Positions 11,867 through 23,900 of a stretch of 64,000 bases of DNA are shown piece by piece. Origin of the DNA: Formicarius rufipectus (taxonomy: Eukaryota > Chordata > Aves > Passeriformes > Formicariidae); assembly GCA_013399695.1 (NCBI GenBank), contig VXAU01003525.1, positions 1 through 64,000 on the forward strand. The letters are read 5' to 3'. A program made the position numbers and the translations under genes. The notes under the pieces are model-generated. The model ran no database searches. It saw only the letters and a program-made list of their open reading frames with translations, and was not told the origin of the DNA. Each line of letters begins with the position of its first letter. Position 1 is the first letter of the stretch.

Positions 11867-12400
11867 AACTGCTTTGCCCCTCTCACAACACTTCCTGCAC
11901 AAGGTCTGCCCTTCTGGAAGACTTTTTTTCTGGAGAATGGGGAGCCTCAGGGTTTAGTTGTGAAAAATAAGCTTGTGGTGGTTGCACAGAAACTGTGCAT
12001 GGCCTCTTTCAGCCACTCATGTTCACTTTCAACCTGATAAGGAGGCCAAGAGGAAAAAGAACAGTGTAAAACCTGCTGTCTGAAGCTGATAGCTGCTTTC
12101 CTAAGTTGGAGGCAGCAGCAAGCCTTGCTCCAGCCTGGGCTGGGAGATCTTTCTCAGGTTGCACAATGCTCTGGGCTGTGTAAATTAAACAATATGCTCC
12201 TAAATTGACAGATTGGACTGACTCCATTTTCAGGATTCCCAGTCCACACTTGCTAATTATAGCAGTATGTTGTTTATCAGTGAAGAATTGTCCAAATCCA
12301 AATTTCCCTGAGTAATGAGACACACTTAATTCCAGCTGGATGGGATATACCATACTGCAGAACATGACAGGGATTTCTGCCTTTTTTCCTGGGCTGGGAA
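11867..12400. other. Unique non-coding sequence
   Basis: No gene is recognised. A minus-strand frame of 162 codons (12009-12497) covers much of it but ends in an old repeat and has no recognisable domain. Confidence 0.4.
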
Positions 12401-12545
12401 AGTCATGCACTTGGGGCCAAATTGGGGCCAATTTACTCACATAAACAGGCCATATGAAATTAATGGGGCTATCCCTAAGAATGAGGATCTGATCCAATAG
12501 CCATCAAAATCAATGGCCTTTTCATGGGGGTTCAGAGGCCCTTAG
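12401..12545 (-). repeat. Ancient sauropsid-type interspersed repeat, degraded
   Basis: The block holds GGGGCCAATTTACTCACATA, GGCCATATGAAATTAATGGGG, ATCTGATCCAATAGCC and TCAAAATCAATGGCC. These resemble the very common old reptile and bird repeat wording (gatcc..agcccattgaagtcaatgg; actcacataagtaggccattg). I cannot name the family. It is strongly diverged, and the strand is a guess. Confidence 0.5.
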
Positions 12546-15432
12546 CATGAAGTGATCAGGATTTGGTCATGAGCTTGCAAGAAAAATGGGCAGTGAGATA
12601 CCTGTATAGAAAATGGAGAACACGGAAGGTTATTTGGAGTTTCCAGCACCTGACTGACTTACATTAACTGATTTTTCTTCTTCCAAATCAGAAAAAAATT
12701 TATTTCTTAAAACTTTTATTTTCAGCCAGAGAACATTCAAATGCAGAAACCATCAAGAAAGCTGGCTGGGAGCAGAGTGTTGTTCCTTTACCCATGCTGC
12801 CACCCATCACAGTCCCCTTGAAATCCTAATGAAATCATTAACATATCTTCATCAAGGCAGCACCGAGCCTTGCAAGAGTGGCAGAGCCAGGTCCTTGGCG
12901 GGTGTGTGACCAGCCAGCGTGGCCAGCAGTGGGGCTAATCCAAACCCACCAATTATGTTTCCATCTCTTCAAAACACCCCCTTCCCTCTCAGTTTTCTTT
13001 CAGCAGCAAAAAGGATAATCCATTCACGTATCCCACCGACAAGTCAGCTGGGATTTTTGCTTTAACTCGGGTGATTGTAGGGGCTCTGAGTGAGTGTGTG
13101 TTGGCTGCCTGGTTAACATGTGCATCGTGGTCCTGTGTGCATGTTGTTAAAATAATGAATGCAGGAGACTGGACTGTCAAATGAATTAATCTTGGACTCC
13201 TGATGATATCACAAACCACTAGGGCTTCACTCTCACAGGTTGCAGTTTCATCAACCCCCCTCGCCTATTGATTTATACCTACAGAATCCATCCTTCTCCC
13301 TATCCATTATCCTAAATGCAATGCTAACATACCAGAGAAAATCTATTTGAGTTCATTTGAATTTTTTTTTTAGCTCCTGAATTAATGTTTTCTAAAAGGC
13401 TATTTTAATCAGGCACTTTTTTTTTTTTTATTAAAAGAAATATTACAAGAATAAAAGACCAGCCCCCAAGGTTCAGTCAGTTATGGCAAAATAGCATATT
13501 TGGCTCCTGCTATCCCAGTGTGCTATTTTCCCCCTTTGTAAAATTAGCAATGTGAATTATATCCAAGAATTTTAACCCTATTTGACCAGTGAGAGTTAAC
13601 TGATGAATACAGTTAATTTATTTGATGAATCAGTGTCAGGGGGATTGGTGAGGTTTTTTTTCATTCCTTCTAATAAAATAAAACTGCAAAATTGCAGGTT
13701 ATGTTATTAGTTTGAGTTATCCTCTTACAGTGATTAGGGAGATTTGCCTTTTTTTCTGCTGCTATTGACAGGGTGTTTCTGAAAATAAGACTTTGTATTT
13801 CTGCATGAGATAAAACATGTAATTTTTTGCAGGTGCCTGGCATCATTGTCAAAGCAAGAGGACAAAAATCAGCTCAAGCTTATGAGCTTGTTTGTGCATT
13901 GCTCCATATAAACTTCTAAATTCTGTCTCATTTGCAAGATACTTGATGTCGTTTGAGTCTCATTTTCAGGTTTCCCACACACAGAAATTTTACCAACCTC
14001 TCCATCTTTCTTTTAATTTTGAAAGCTGAGATTTCTAGACAGCCAATTGTTTCCAGAAATTAGGGCTTAAAGAAAATCACTATCTATCCATCTCTCACAG
14101 ACTGCACTAGTGTCATGGGATGTAACAACATGGATTTCCCTGAAATGTTTGCAATATATATAACAAGCCAAAACCTACAAATCTAAAGCTTCAAATACAG
14201 CTTTTCCCAAATGGCAAAGGCAAACACAGAGTGCAATCACTCACCTTTGTAAATAGAAAGATACAACTGAATTTATCTTATTCATCTTTCTGGTATTCTT
14301 AGAAAAATAAAGTTCACCAGCACCTCAGTGTGTAGCTTCACATACTTTCAAGTCTATATGTATGATGTATGTCCCTGCATACACACACAACACACACACA
14401 CGTGTCCTGCTGTGTTTGCCGGGGCCCAGCTCAAATGCAGGCTCAGATGGAGTGTGGGGGACCTCCCAAAAATTAATAAAATTCAGCTTAAAGCAGGTGG
14501 ACACTGGGGAGAGGGGAAAATGAGGGTCCCTGGGCCTCTAACATCAGCCCTATAACTGTGAATGCAAATAACTGGGATCACAGGGCAAGCAAATACAGCA
14601 GTGCAATCACTGAGTCTGAGAGAGCACTTGGGTCCCTCAGACGACTCATGTCACAAGGTTTTCTACGGATCACAAAGGAAATGGGTGCAAAAGGTGGGAG
14701 TTAAGCTGTATTTATCCACATTCCATGCTAACCACACAAGTACCACCTCCTGACTGCATGAAAGGTAACAGCACACTGCCAGCACTCAGGACAGGCTGCT
14801 CAGGTCCCTATAATTTGCTCCACATAGGATCTTATCCCAGAAACTATATTCTTTGGATTTGTCATTTGTGGCTACAGGAGCCACATCACTTCCCAGCTGT
14901 GAACCACTGGCTGCTTAGTAACAGGCTTTTAGGAAAAAAAAGTAGTAGGTATGTGTTCCTCTATCTGTATCTGGTCTTAATTCACTGGGAGCCTCAGCAC
15001 AGCAATCCTGGAATCCCAGCAAATGGAAAACCAGCAACAACTAATTGCACTTTATTTTTTTGGAAGGTTGTGAGACAGATTGTCCCTGCTCAAGCTGGAA
15101 CTATATATGGATACAGACCAAGCCCCAAAACTAAGCATCCCAAAATTCCAGTTTGGCTCTAGACTTCTCCTTAAGCATTTGTTGATGCAAAGTCCTTCCT
15201 GCAGGTGACTTCCTGATGGGATGTTGGAAGGAGAAAGACTCTGAGAAGAGCTGTGGGGACTAATTGGTGAATTTATGTTTACTTCCTGAATTATTTATAT
15301 TAAATATTTGTGATTTTTTTTTTCTATTAAAGCAGGCTTCCATTTTTCTTAAACATATTTGTAAAGCACAGCCTTAATTTCTGGCTACAGTTTGCTATGA
15401 AATCTACTTGCAGACTGGTGTTGGATATCAGT
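12546..15432. other. Mostly AT-rich unique sequence
   Basis: It includes T-runs at 13417-13429 and 15317-15324, a CA microsatellite at 14381-14401 and AT-rich stretches (13280-13700, 14100-14320, 15240-15380) with TAAT and TTTAATC motifs that could be regulatory. The 145-codon plus-strand frame at 14725-15162 has no recognisable product. Confidence 0.4.
14381..14401. repeat. (CA)n microsatellite
   Basis: Two CA runs separated by one extra A, followed by CGTG. Short and impure. Confidence 0.85.
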
Positions 15433-15700
15433 TCATCACAGAATCACATAAGGGTTTGTGTTGGAAGGGAACATAAAGATCATGTCTTCCACCCCTCTGC
15501 CTTGGGCAGGGACACCTTCCACTACCCCAGGTTGCTCCAAGCCCTGTCCAACCTGGCCTTGGACACTTCCGGGCGTGGGACGGCCACAACTTCTCTGAGC
15601 AACCCATGCCAGGGCCTGCCCACCCTCAGAGGGAAATATATTTTCCTAACATCCAATCTAAACCTACTCTCTTTCTGTTTAAAGTCATTCCCCCTTCTGC
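15433..15700 (-). mobile_element. CR1 LINE 3'-end fragment
   Basis: Reverse complement of a CR1 3' end: ATCACAGAATCACATAAGGG, GGGCAGGGACACCTTCCACT, GGTTGCTCCAAGCCCTGTCC, AACCTGGCCTTGGACACTTCC and CCAATCTAAACCTACTCTC followed by AAAGTCATTCCCCCTT. At about 268 bp it is one of the longest and least diverged copies here. It is 5'-truncated with no ORF. Confidence 0.94.
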
Positions 15701-17162
15701 TGTTGGGGATGCCATATCACCTATGCTATTAGTTTTATTTATTTTGGCCAGAACTAGTAGGGGGATAAGTCCAGCTTGAGCTGTGTAACATATCTTCCAC
15801 TTCCAAGTCTGCAACCACAGGCTAGGAAAAGTATGGAACACACTTGTAAGGTCTGCAAAATACTTTTTCCCTGCATAAGAGTCTTTTGCTGCCACAGTCT
15901 CTGTCTTTGTGGGTTAATAAAACCATCTATCACACTTCCTGATGACAGATGTCTACATGTCCGAATAACACCCAGCACGGAGAGCTGTGCACTTTGACAG
16001 GCAGAATCAGGTTTCAGAAGAGATTGAGGGAACTCCAGAAGTGAATGGAATGCACAGATGTTAGCAAGCCTGTCCTTCTGATTAAGTTTGCTGCAGTGCA
16101 GAAGGTATAAATATGTTCAGATGCTCAGAAGGCCATGGGAAATGAGAGACTGCATTTTAGCACCCAGCACTTTTGAGTCCCGGGGTAATCCTGATTTTAA
16201 GTACACCTTTTATAGACCAATCTGGCTGAATGGTTCTACAAGTTAAATGAAGCAAAGACTTTGTAGAAGTATTCTGGCAAACAATATAATGTATCACTTA
16301 AAGAGCTATAACCAAGCAAGTGGAAAATGCAGCTCTTGTTGCAATTTAAGGCCGAGTAACAGTAGTTCATATTTAGCATTTTACTGTGGAAAATTAAAAT
16401 AAATATCAGTAAGCAAATAGGCATTGTACCCCAGCACACTTTGCTACCAAGAGATTGACATATGTTGTTGGGTAACCCCCATCCAGGCAGTTTATATCTC
16501 TTAGAAAGGTGTCTGTAGATGTTTTCTTTGTAGCAGCAAGCTGGTGTTGTGCAATCCCAGCTTGTTCTTTCATGAAGAAAGAGGCCCTTATTCCCAAATT
16601 GTGGTGCTTCAGTTTTTGGGACAAAGCAATCACCCCTGTGTCTCCTCCAGCCTGGAGGTGACACTGAGTCTTGAGAACAACCTGATCTGACAAGAGCAGG
16701 GATATGTTTCAGGTTCACACCCTGCCCTGGCTGTGAGCAACTCAGGTCATGCCTGAGGGTTATAGACCTATGGATTTCACACCTTTCCCATCCCAGGGAC
16801 TTCACTAAGCACATCTTTCCACTGGCCTTTCTGCAAGGAGAAGTGACTTGGGAGAAGTCTGTCATGCTGAACTTCAAAGACGTGTAATACAATTTGGGCT
16901 TAATTGGACCATCAGTCTCTGGGAGCAGATGTCCACGAAACACATGGAGGTCCTACCCTGTCATAATCCCACTGAGGAATAAAACCAGCCTTGAGAAAGT
17001 TTTTCCCTAGTGAAGAAATCCCATCAGAGGAGGAGCAGATGATAAAGCAGAGATAAGTGAGCCACTCTTCAGAACTTGTTCTTCTCCCTCTGCTCCAGGG
17101 CCGCACCAGCACATCCTCACTTGTTGCTTCCCAGAATCTCACAAAACTCCCAGGGGCTGGTT
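15701..17162. other. Unique sequence with a long unrecognised open frame
   Basis: The minus strand is open for 235 codons (16236-16943), the longest frame not explained by a simple repeat. The product has no signal peptide, domain or composition I recognise, and a second minus frame overlaps it (16406-16693). Chance or a decayed retrocopy is more likely than a gene. Confidence 0.35.
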
Positions 17163-17191
17163 CCAGCTGCTGGGTGTCTCTCAGCAGCTGG
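17163..17191. repeat. Perfect 10-bp inverted repeat
   Basis: CCAGCTGCTG and CAGCAGCTGG are separated by nine bases. Each arm contains CAGCTG, an E-box (bHLH site), so a paired E-box is an alternative reading to a hairpin. Confidence 0.8.
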
Positions 17192-17874
17192 GTCTTGGGC
17201 AGGGAAAGCTGACACTCCACAGACACAACGTGCTAAACTCCAGAGTGTCCCTGCACGGTGCAAGGGTACTGCATGGCCCAGCCAACCCTTCAGAAAGTGC
17301 TACTTCAGAGTGACTCTTAGCAGGGGAAGTATCTCATTGATTATTCGTGGATCTATAGCAAATTGCATTATTTTATTCAAAATTGTACCAGTAAGGCATA
17401 ATATTTATGGGACTGGAAATGTCTTCTGAGTGACTGCTCCGGATGTTGGAAGTGCTCACTGCCCTGGCTGTCTCAGGGGTCTCTGCCAGGCTGGTAAATC
17501 TGAAATCCCTCATTCATTCAGGGCTGGAAAACACTTTATTCCTGAATGAAGCATCGGAAGAGATTTTTACACCTGGGTTTTTATAGCCTGACCTCAGCAG
17601 AAAAAAGGGATAACTCTGGATTTTCATGTGAAATGACCTCAGGAATAGCTCCACACAGCTAAGCTCACTTGTGCTCTTTTGAGCGCTCACTTTGGCTTTG
17701 TTTGCTTGAAATATCTCAAGTGCCAGTGGCTGCCATCCCTTCTTTCCCTGACTCCACTGAGGGACGTTACCCTGAACTCTGCTCTCCTCAGTTACTTTTC
17801 CTTCCCTGGGAATGCTCTGCCTCTGTTCTGCTGTGCCCCCAGAACTGCCCGACCTGAGCATGGGGTTGGTGAGC
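17192..17874. other. Unique non-coding sequence
   Basis: No feature is recognised before the minisatellite. Confidence 0.4.
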
Positions 17875-18160
17875 ACACGTGTGTTCCTGTGTGTGCACAT
17901 TTGTTCCTGTGTGTTCCTGCATATGCACATGTGTGTTCCTGTGTGTGCACATGTGCTCCTCTGTGTGTGCACATGTGTTTTCCTGTGTGTGTACACATGT
18001 GTGTTCCTCTGTGTGTAGACACATGTGTTCCTGTGGGTGCACATTTGTTCCTGTGTGTGCACACATGTTCCTATTTGTGTGCCTGTGTGTGTTCCTGTGG
18101 GCGTGCCCACACATGTGTTCTGTGTTTGTGCCCACACGTGTGTTCCTGTGTGCCCCCAGG
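17875..18160. repeat. TG/CA-rich minisatellite, about 22-bp unit
   Basis: About twelve degenerate copies of a unit close to TTCCTGTGTGTGCACATG with a leading TGTG run head to tail. Unit length varies from 20 to 30 bp and variants include CATT, TACACATG, GGGCGTGCCC and CTCC. The edges are marked by CACACGTGTGTTCCTGTG on the left and almost the same words on the right. It is stop-free in several frames, which produces the 263-codon minus frame (17514-18305, repeats such as CTHRNTH) and plus frames of 196 and 152 codons. These are artefacts. Alternating purine-pyrimidine runs could adopt Z-DNA. Confidence 0.93.
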
Positions 18161-18395
18161 AGCTCAGGGAGCTGCAGCAGAGCTGTGTCCTGGAGACCTT
18201 GGCACGGGACACACGGTCGAGCTTCCTGCCCAGGGAATGGAAACACGTCCCCAGCACACAGAGGGTTAATAGCTCTAAATCTAAAGTACTCATCTGCAAT
18301 CTCAATTTGCTCAGAATCCAGCAGCTGCATTAGTTGAGATAATTCTGTCAGTGAGTGCTGTTTGTACCCAGAACATGCCTGCTAAATTTGTTAAA
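18161..18395. other. Unique sequence
   Basis: Short unique stretch between the minisatellite and the AT-rich island; nothing is recognised. Confidence 0.4.
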
Positions 18396-18760
18396 GAATA
18401 CCCCAGACTAACGCATCATTACACTCACAAAGTCATCTATCTTTTACTTCAGATTAATTCTTTTTTTTCCCTCTCTCTTCACCTCCTCCATAAATCCTGG
18501 TGCACTTAATTAATTTCAGTTCCAGTGTAAGGTCCATAATACAGAATTGTTCAAGCAAACACAAAATTAATTATTCTATTTACAGCCTTCTCATTGAAAG
18601 GAGCATTTCATCTTTCATAATTACATTTTGGAACGTCCAATTATGAATTCAGACTTCTGCTGCTTTGCATACCGTGATTGTATGCAAGTGTCTCCATGCC
18701 AATGAGAACCAAGATTTGGGTCTCACATTTCCTTCCAATTAGACTAAATTCAAGTACAGT
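18396..18760. promoter_or_regulatory. Strong candidate conserved non-coding element
   Basis: A 365-bp repeat-free AT-rich island with dense homeobox-type cores: CAGATTAATTC, CACTTAATTAATTTCAG, AAAATTAATTATTC, CATAATTACATTTTGG, CCAATTATGAATTC. It also has TTTGCATACCG and an ATTGTATGCAAG (octamer-like). The abrupt change from the GC-rich minisatellite flank adds contrast. Enhancer function is inferred. Confidence 0.4.
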
Positions 18761-18794
18761 TCCAGTCTGAAAAACCTTTTCAAGAGGTGACAGA

Positions 18795-18818
18795 GGGAGA
18801 GGGTGGGAGATGGGGGGG
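18795..18818 (+). other. G-quadruplex-forming motif
   Basis: Four G-runs (GGG, GGG, GGG and a G7) with loops AGA, T and AGAT meet the usual G3-L1-7 rule with short loops. It sits about 35 bp after the AT-rich island. Confidence 0.8.
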
Positions 18819-18913
18819 CGCCTAAAGAATCAGGTTAAAAAATGCCTATATGAATGCATGTTATCGTTTCTTCTCTGGCAAGAGAAATGTCTTTATAACA
18901 CAGTACAACGCTG

Positions 18914-18949
18914 CTGTAGCTGGTTCAGTAACCCTACCAGCTGCTACAG
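18914..18949. repeat. Imperfect hairpin
   Basis: CTGTAGCTGGT (18914-18924) pairs with ACCAGCTGCTACAG (18936-18949), leaving a three-base bulge and an 11-base loop. The stem is too short for a typical animal pre-miRNA and I recognise no known microRNA in it. Confidence 0.6.
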
Positions 18950-20189
18950 GCTTAATTCTACAAGCAAAAGACTTTATCAAGCTCTTTTTGAGATAATGGA
19001 AAAATTCCTTGGCTCTTATGCCTTTTAAAAGAGCTTTTGAACTCATGCACAAGTTGATCTACGTTATACCCTTGATTTGTGTTAATGATATCAATTTTTA
19101 ATGCCTTCGATCACAGTAGCTGAGTTGTAAGTGAAATCTGGAACTGCAAAGGTTTCCTTTTTGCTGCAAACCTGGGGCAGATTCAAGTTTTCATGTGCTT
19201 TTGGAGAATTGCGGCCTCAGTCCGTGAAGCAGGGAAAGAAACCCCAGGTTCAACAGCTCTGGCTTCTGCCTGTCCACAAGCACAATTCCTCTGGAACTGA
19301 GGACTGTGGTGGGTGTTTGGTTCCCCTCAGAGCTGCAGTGTCATGGGAATTAGAGGAGACAGAGGGTGAGGGATGCTTCCTCCAGGGAGAGGGTTTTCCG
19401 CCTGCAGGTACAGCAGGTTTTGACTCAGATTTGGAGACTGGGGGATCTGTTTCATGCCCCAGATATTTTTATGAAAATGTTTAACCCCGCTGAAGGATCT
19501 TGGATGGGAGATAGCCACAAGGTAAGCCCTCTGTGTGTGTTGTGAGACTGTAGGAAAGTGTGGACTTGAGCCCTTACCCTTCAGCACCAGGCAACTAAGA
19601 AGACTGTGCACAGGGATGGGACCCCGTCCCAGCTTGGTCACAGGTGCTGTGGGTGACTCAGCAGGTAGTTTCAGACCTGACCCAGATGCTGCAGGTACGA
19701 GCTGTGAGCTGGATGATGCTCTTGGAGGATGGTGGATGGTCAAGGGGAGCACAGCTGCCTCCTGTCACCCCAGGACAAAATCTTCCTGTGACAGTCAATT
19801 TGTCTCCCTGGGGACACGGCTACAGCTCTTCCTTCCCTTCTGCCTAGAGCTCCTGACCTCCTCCAAAAGCACTGAGGGGTGCCTCTGCACTCAGGAGAGA
19901 GCAGGAGCTGGGAAGATGTCTGGCTGAAGAGCAAACCCAGGCAAACCCAGGCTTTTTATGCCCCCCTTCTTTGCATACTTGAGAAAAGGCCACAGCCGAT
20001 CTGACCTTTTAGGATATCTGGTTTAAAAATTCCTGGCCAGTACAGGTTGAAATAAGCTGTTCTAAGAGCTACAAAGTAGCTCTAGAGTCTGCCTGTCAAG
20101 TTTGATCATGCCCTGGAAAACCCAAATGTGCCCATCTCCTTTAGAAACAGAAATAAATTGCTTTAGCCTTATCTAGAGTTTTACAGTGA
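18950..20189. other. Unique sequence, GC-richer
   Basis: It includes a 10-bp duplication (GCAAACCCAG twice near 19934-19953). Frames of 117 to 141 codons overlap in opposite directions at 19131-19927 without recognisable products. Confidence 0.4.
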
Positions 20190-20315
20190 CTGCTGTTCTA
20201 ATAGGATGAAGTGTGGTAATCAACTTTATAGAGCATATTTCCATGGCCCACCCGTTATGTCATGCCTTGTTTACACAATTGGAATTAGGGATTAAGAGGT
20301 ACACATAGTGGGCAG
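20190..20315. promoter_or_regulatory. Candidate conserved non-coding element
   Basis: A short AT-rich island: GTAATCAACTTTATAG, a CATATTTCCATGG block and TTGTTTACACAATTGG, which holds a forkhead-like TGTTTAC. Motif-based inference. Confidence 0.25.
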
Positions 20316-20796
20316 AGGGCCAGAAATACTTTTACAGCCCTGATTTACTGGCTAGCCCGTGCAGGACCTGGGAACTGTGTGTGCATCTGCTGCAGTGGGA
20401 ATGTGACTGGCTTTGGTGTGCAGGGCTTGGCAAAGTCCAGCATTGCATCACAGTGCCCGAAAATAAACCCAAGTGCCGGGCAGGTGAGCACTGCCTGTCA
20501 CCATACAGGGCGGGATGGATGGGACATCTGCTGCTGCTCCACTGGCATCTGCTCCTCTCCTGACACATCTTCACTTGCTGATCAGACACCTGGGAGTTAA
20601 AAGACCCCAGGCAGAGTACCAGGGTCGTTGGTGGGAAACAACCTAACAGCAACAGAGTTTAATCTGTCATGATGTTCGGGGAAGGGCAGCTGATGGAGGG
20701 GCTGGGGAACCTGTGCTGAGCCCTGGCACCAACAGAAATATAACACACTTAAAGAAGACTCAGACTTGAGATCAAAGGAGATTCTTTTTATTATCC
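20316..20796. other. Unique sequence
   Basis: Nothing is recognised. Overlapping frames lie on both strands. Confidence 0.4.
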
Positions 20797-20949
20797 TAGA
20801 ATCATAAACTCACAGAATAATTTGTGTTGGAAGGGACCTTACAGATCACCTAGTTCCAACCCCACCACATGGGCAGGGACACCTTGTACTAGACCAGGCT
20901 GCTCAATATCTCATCCCACCTGGCCTTACGCACTTCCAGGGATGATGCA
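20797..20949 (-). mobile_element. CR1 LINE 3'-end fragment
   Basis: TAGAATCATAAACTCACAGAAT, GTGTTGGAAGGGACCTTACAG, TGGGCAGGGACACCTTGTAC, TAGACCAGGCTGCTC and CACTTCCAGGGATGATGC are the reverse complement of a CR1 3' end. It is about 150 bp, 5'-truncated, and lies within a stretch rich in unique sequence. Confidence 0.92.
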
Positions 20950-23900
20950 AGGAATTTCACTTTTATTAGTGAGCATGATGTTCCTTGCCTAACAAGTGTG
21001 CAGCTATAGACACAGAGGAAGTTCTTAACCTTAAATATCATTAATGTGTCATTTTTATCTGGAGAGCAAGAGAGATTAACCCTGCTCTTTGCCCAGTTGC
21101 AGCACTCTCACTGGAAGGGATCCATCCCTGCCTTGCTGAGTCTGACCCAGGGGTGATGCTCTTTATGCCTACATGTACAAACACAGAGTTATGCTGCGGT
21201 CATAGGGTTTGGAAGGAGAGGAGAAGCAAACTGAAAGCTCTGAGGCCAGGTAGATCCATGAGAAAAAGCATTTCAGAGTCAGAGAAAATGGGACAAAGAG
21301 AGGCAGTGAGATGGATGTGGACACTTCCCCACTGCCCACCCCTCAGAAGGATGCAGAAGGAGTAGGAGGACACGCTGTCCTAATGCAGAGACAGCCTGCC
21401 ACAGCCACCTTCTCTGGGCATTAATTTGCCCTGCAAGGACACACACATGCACCAAACTCCAGTCTCTGGCAGCCAAAACCCATGAGTTAACCTCAGCTGG
21501 AGCTCAACCACGTCTTCACTCAAGTTGGGGACAGCAAACATAACTTCTTCCCCTCTGCTGATGCTGTTGTTAACTTGTAGGCCATGTACAAATGTGATGT
21601 TTGCTGTGGAAAGCCAATTTGTGCAGTTTTGAGCTCGCTCAGTGCGTTATCTCTTGTGGGAGAAATCGCATACATGAAAATGGCTTACATGAAAAGACAT
21701 AAATGATCTGTTTTAAAAACTATTGGAAGAACAGTGGATTTATGGGTCTGATTGCCAGAAGGGAATTATAATCACCCTCTGGTCCAGTCCCTGGTTTTCT
21801 CTGAGCAATTCCTGACTCAGAGCCCACATCTTGCAGTTGAGCTGGAGCTGGTTTATTTTATTTTTTTAAACACATCCAATCTTGGCAACGCTGCTTTATT
21901 CAATAACAAAATATTTTTCTTACTGTCCTTAGCTGGCAGGAGTTAATTACTCTCTTTTGTGAGCTGTGAATGAGTTTGAGCTGTTCCGCCTGGCATCTCT
22001 GGTTTTGTTTGTTAATTAGGTATTAATTGCAGAGGCTGACGGGGATTTGTAGGTGAAAAGAACATGTGTTTATTGGTCCTGCACGGAAGGGGCTGAAATG
22101 AATCGAGTTTGGTAACAACAGACCTTGTAGCATCACTAATATGTATTTTCCAAGGGGTGTTATGGTCTGATGTTCAGTGAGGCACAGAGAGGTGAGGGAA
22201 AGTTTTTGGTTATTGATTCTCTGAATATTGCAGCTCAGAACGTGCATTGCTGGTTAATGAAATACAGTGGTAAGGAAAGGAGAGAGGCAGTGGGCTATTT
22301 TTTGCAATATCAAAGTTGTTATAAAATATAAAAGGAAATTGTGGAAAGTGGGTTAACAATCGACCAGCTCCTCATTTTACTGGTTTAATGACAAAGCTAG
22401 AAAAAAACATATAAAAGTGATCCTTGGAGAAGATGACAGTGTTATGGACTTCTGAGAACTGTTGGAGAGCTGAGATGGATAGTCCGAGATTTTTATACCT
22501 TTTGAAATAAAAATTACAGAATAAAGTTTTCTATAGGGAAAAGAGAAAAAGAAAACAGGAACTCTGAGGAAACAATACTGAGGAGGACAAGACACTAGGG
22601 GTATATAAAGGATTATTTTAACATGCTTTCCCAAAAACTTTTAGGAAATTAAAATACTGAGGTATAATTATTTCAATCCCTTTTGATTGAAGATTATATT
22701 AAAAACATAAAAAGAGAAAGCTACAGTTTGGTAGATGGATATAACTGAGGTAATTGCTTGACCTACAGGCTACAAGGCAAGGGCTGTTACTTAGAAACTC
22801 CTTAGGGGAACTAGAACAGTAAAAATAGCCACGTTCCAGCAGCAAGGCTCATCACAAGCTACAAGGTGTCAGCTGTGGCAGGAAGGGATAGGATGGGGCT
22901 ACAGACCCCTCATCTGCCTTTCTCCTTGAGAGCTGGATTTGCCAAGACTATCTGCTCTGGCCATTTTGGGAAAGCCTAAAAACTCAATTTCCAGGATGAT
23001 GAAGAGTGCAAAAGAATGCGGAAAATGAGGTGGGGAAGAGATTTTCAGTGGAGAGCTGCACAATTTCCTGTTTAAGTCAGTATTTTAAAGCCTTATTCTC
23101 TTGTTGCCCTGCCAGTGATGTCTCAGAATCCAAAAACCTTGCATGGATTTTTAAAATGATTTTAAGTCATCTAAATAAATGCATAACTCCTGATAAACCA
23201 GCTCATGGAGAATCATCCCATACTTCTCCAGCAATCTTGTTGAACCAGTGTTTTTTCTCTACAAAACCCAGGCTCTGACCTCTCTGCCTGGCCCTGCTGT
23301 TCTTGTGCTTACCCATGCTCTCCTATCAGCCTTCAGGATCAGGACAATATGCTTTTCCTACCCACAGCACCTCTATTTACTCTGCTTTCCAAGGTTGTCT
23401 GGGGAATACTCAGTATCTATCATCTACACAAGCATCACAAAGTCATCAGGACAAAATAAAGAGATGGATTCTCTGTGAAAGGAGAAGTATTCTGTAACTT
23501 GCACAGGAATTGTGGATTTTCCACTTTTGCCACCTACCCCAGTGCATAAATCCTGGGCAACAGACTTGTGAGCCTGTGATGTGGAAAATCAGGGATTGCA
23601 GACCTTCAGTTGTTTGCTATCTTAAATTAATCCTACATGATCATTTTTGTGGTTCTTTCACTTCACATCACAGGGGCCTGTTCTGCTCATCAGCAACAGC
23701 AGCTGGACAAGGACTGCATTCCTGTGCTTTGCTTAATCCATTGCCTTCCCACCCTTCTCTGTCTTTCATCTACGTCTTCAATGGAAGGTTTTACTGTCCT
23801 TGACAGTTTGCTTGGTCTGCTCCCTCCTTCCACACACCACAGATTTCTCTGGTTACTTGCATGAAGAGGGTGTGTTCCAATGTTTGTGTGAGCAATGGCA

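Noticed and set aside
12009..12497. 162-codon minus-strand open frame
   Set aside because: Starts in an ancient repeat and resembles no protein known to me.
17514..18305. 263-codon minus-strand open frame, longest in the window
   Set aside because: Its middle is the TG/CA minisatellite, whose unit has no stop in several frames; the repeated CTHRNTH-type peptide is an artefact.
18914..18949. Possible microRNA hairpin
   Set aside because: Stem of 11 pairs with a bulge is too short, and AGCTGGT alone (as in miR-138) is not followed by the known mature sequence.
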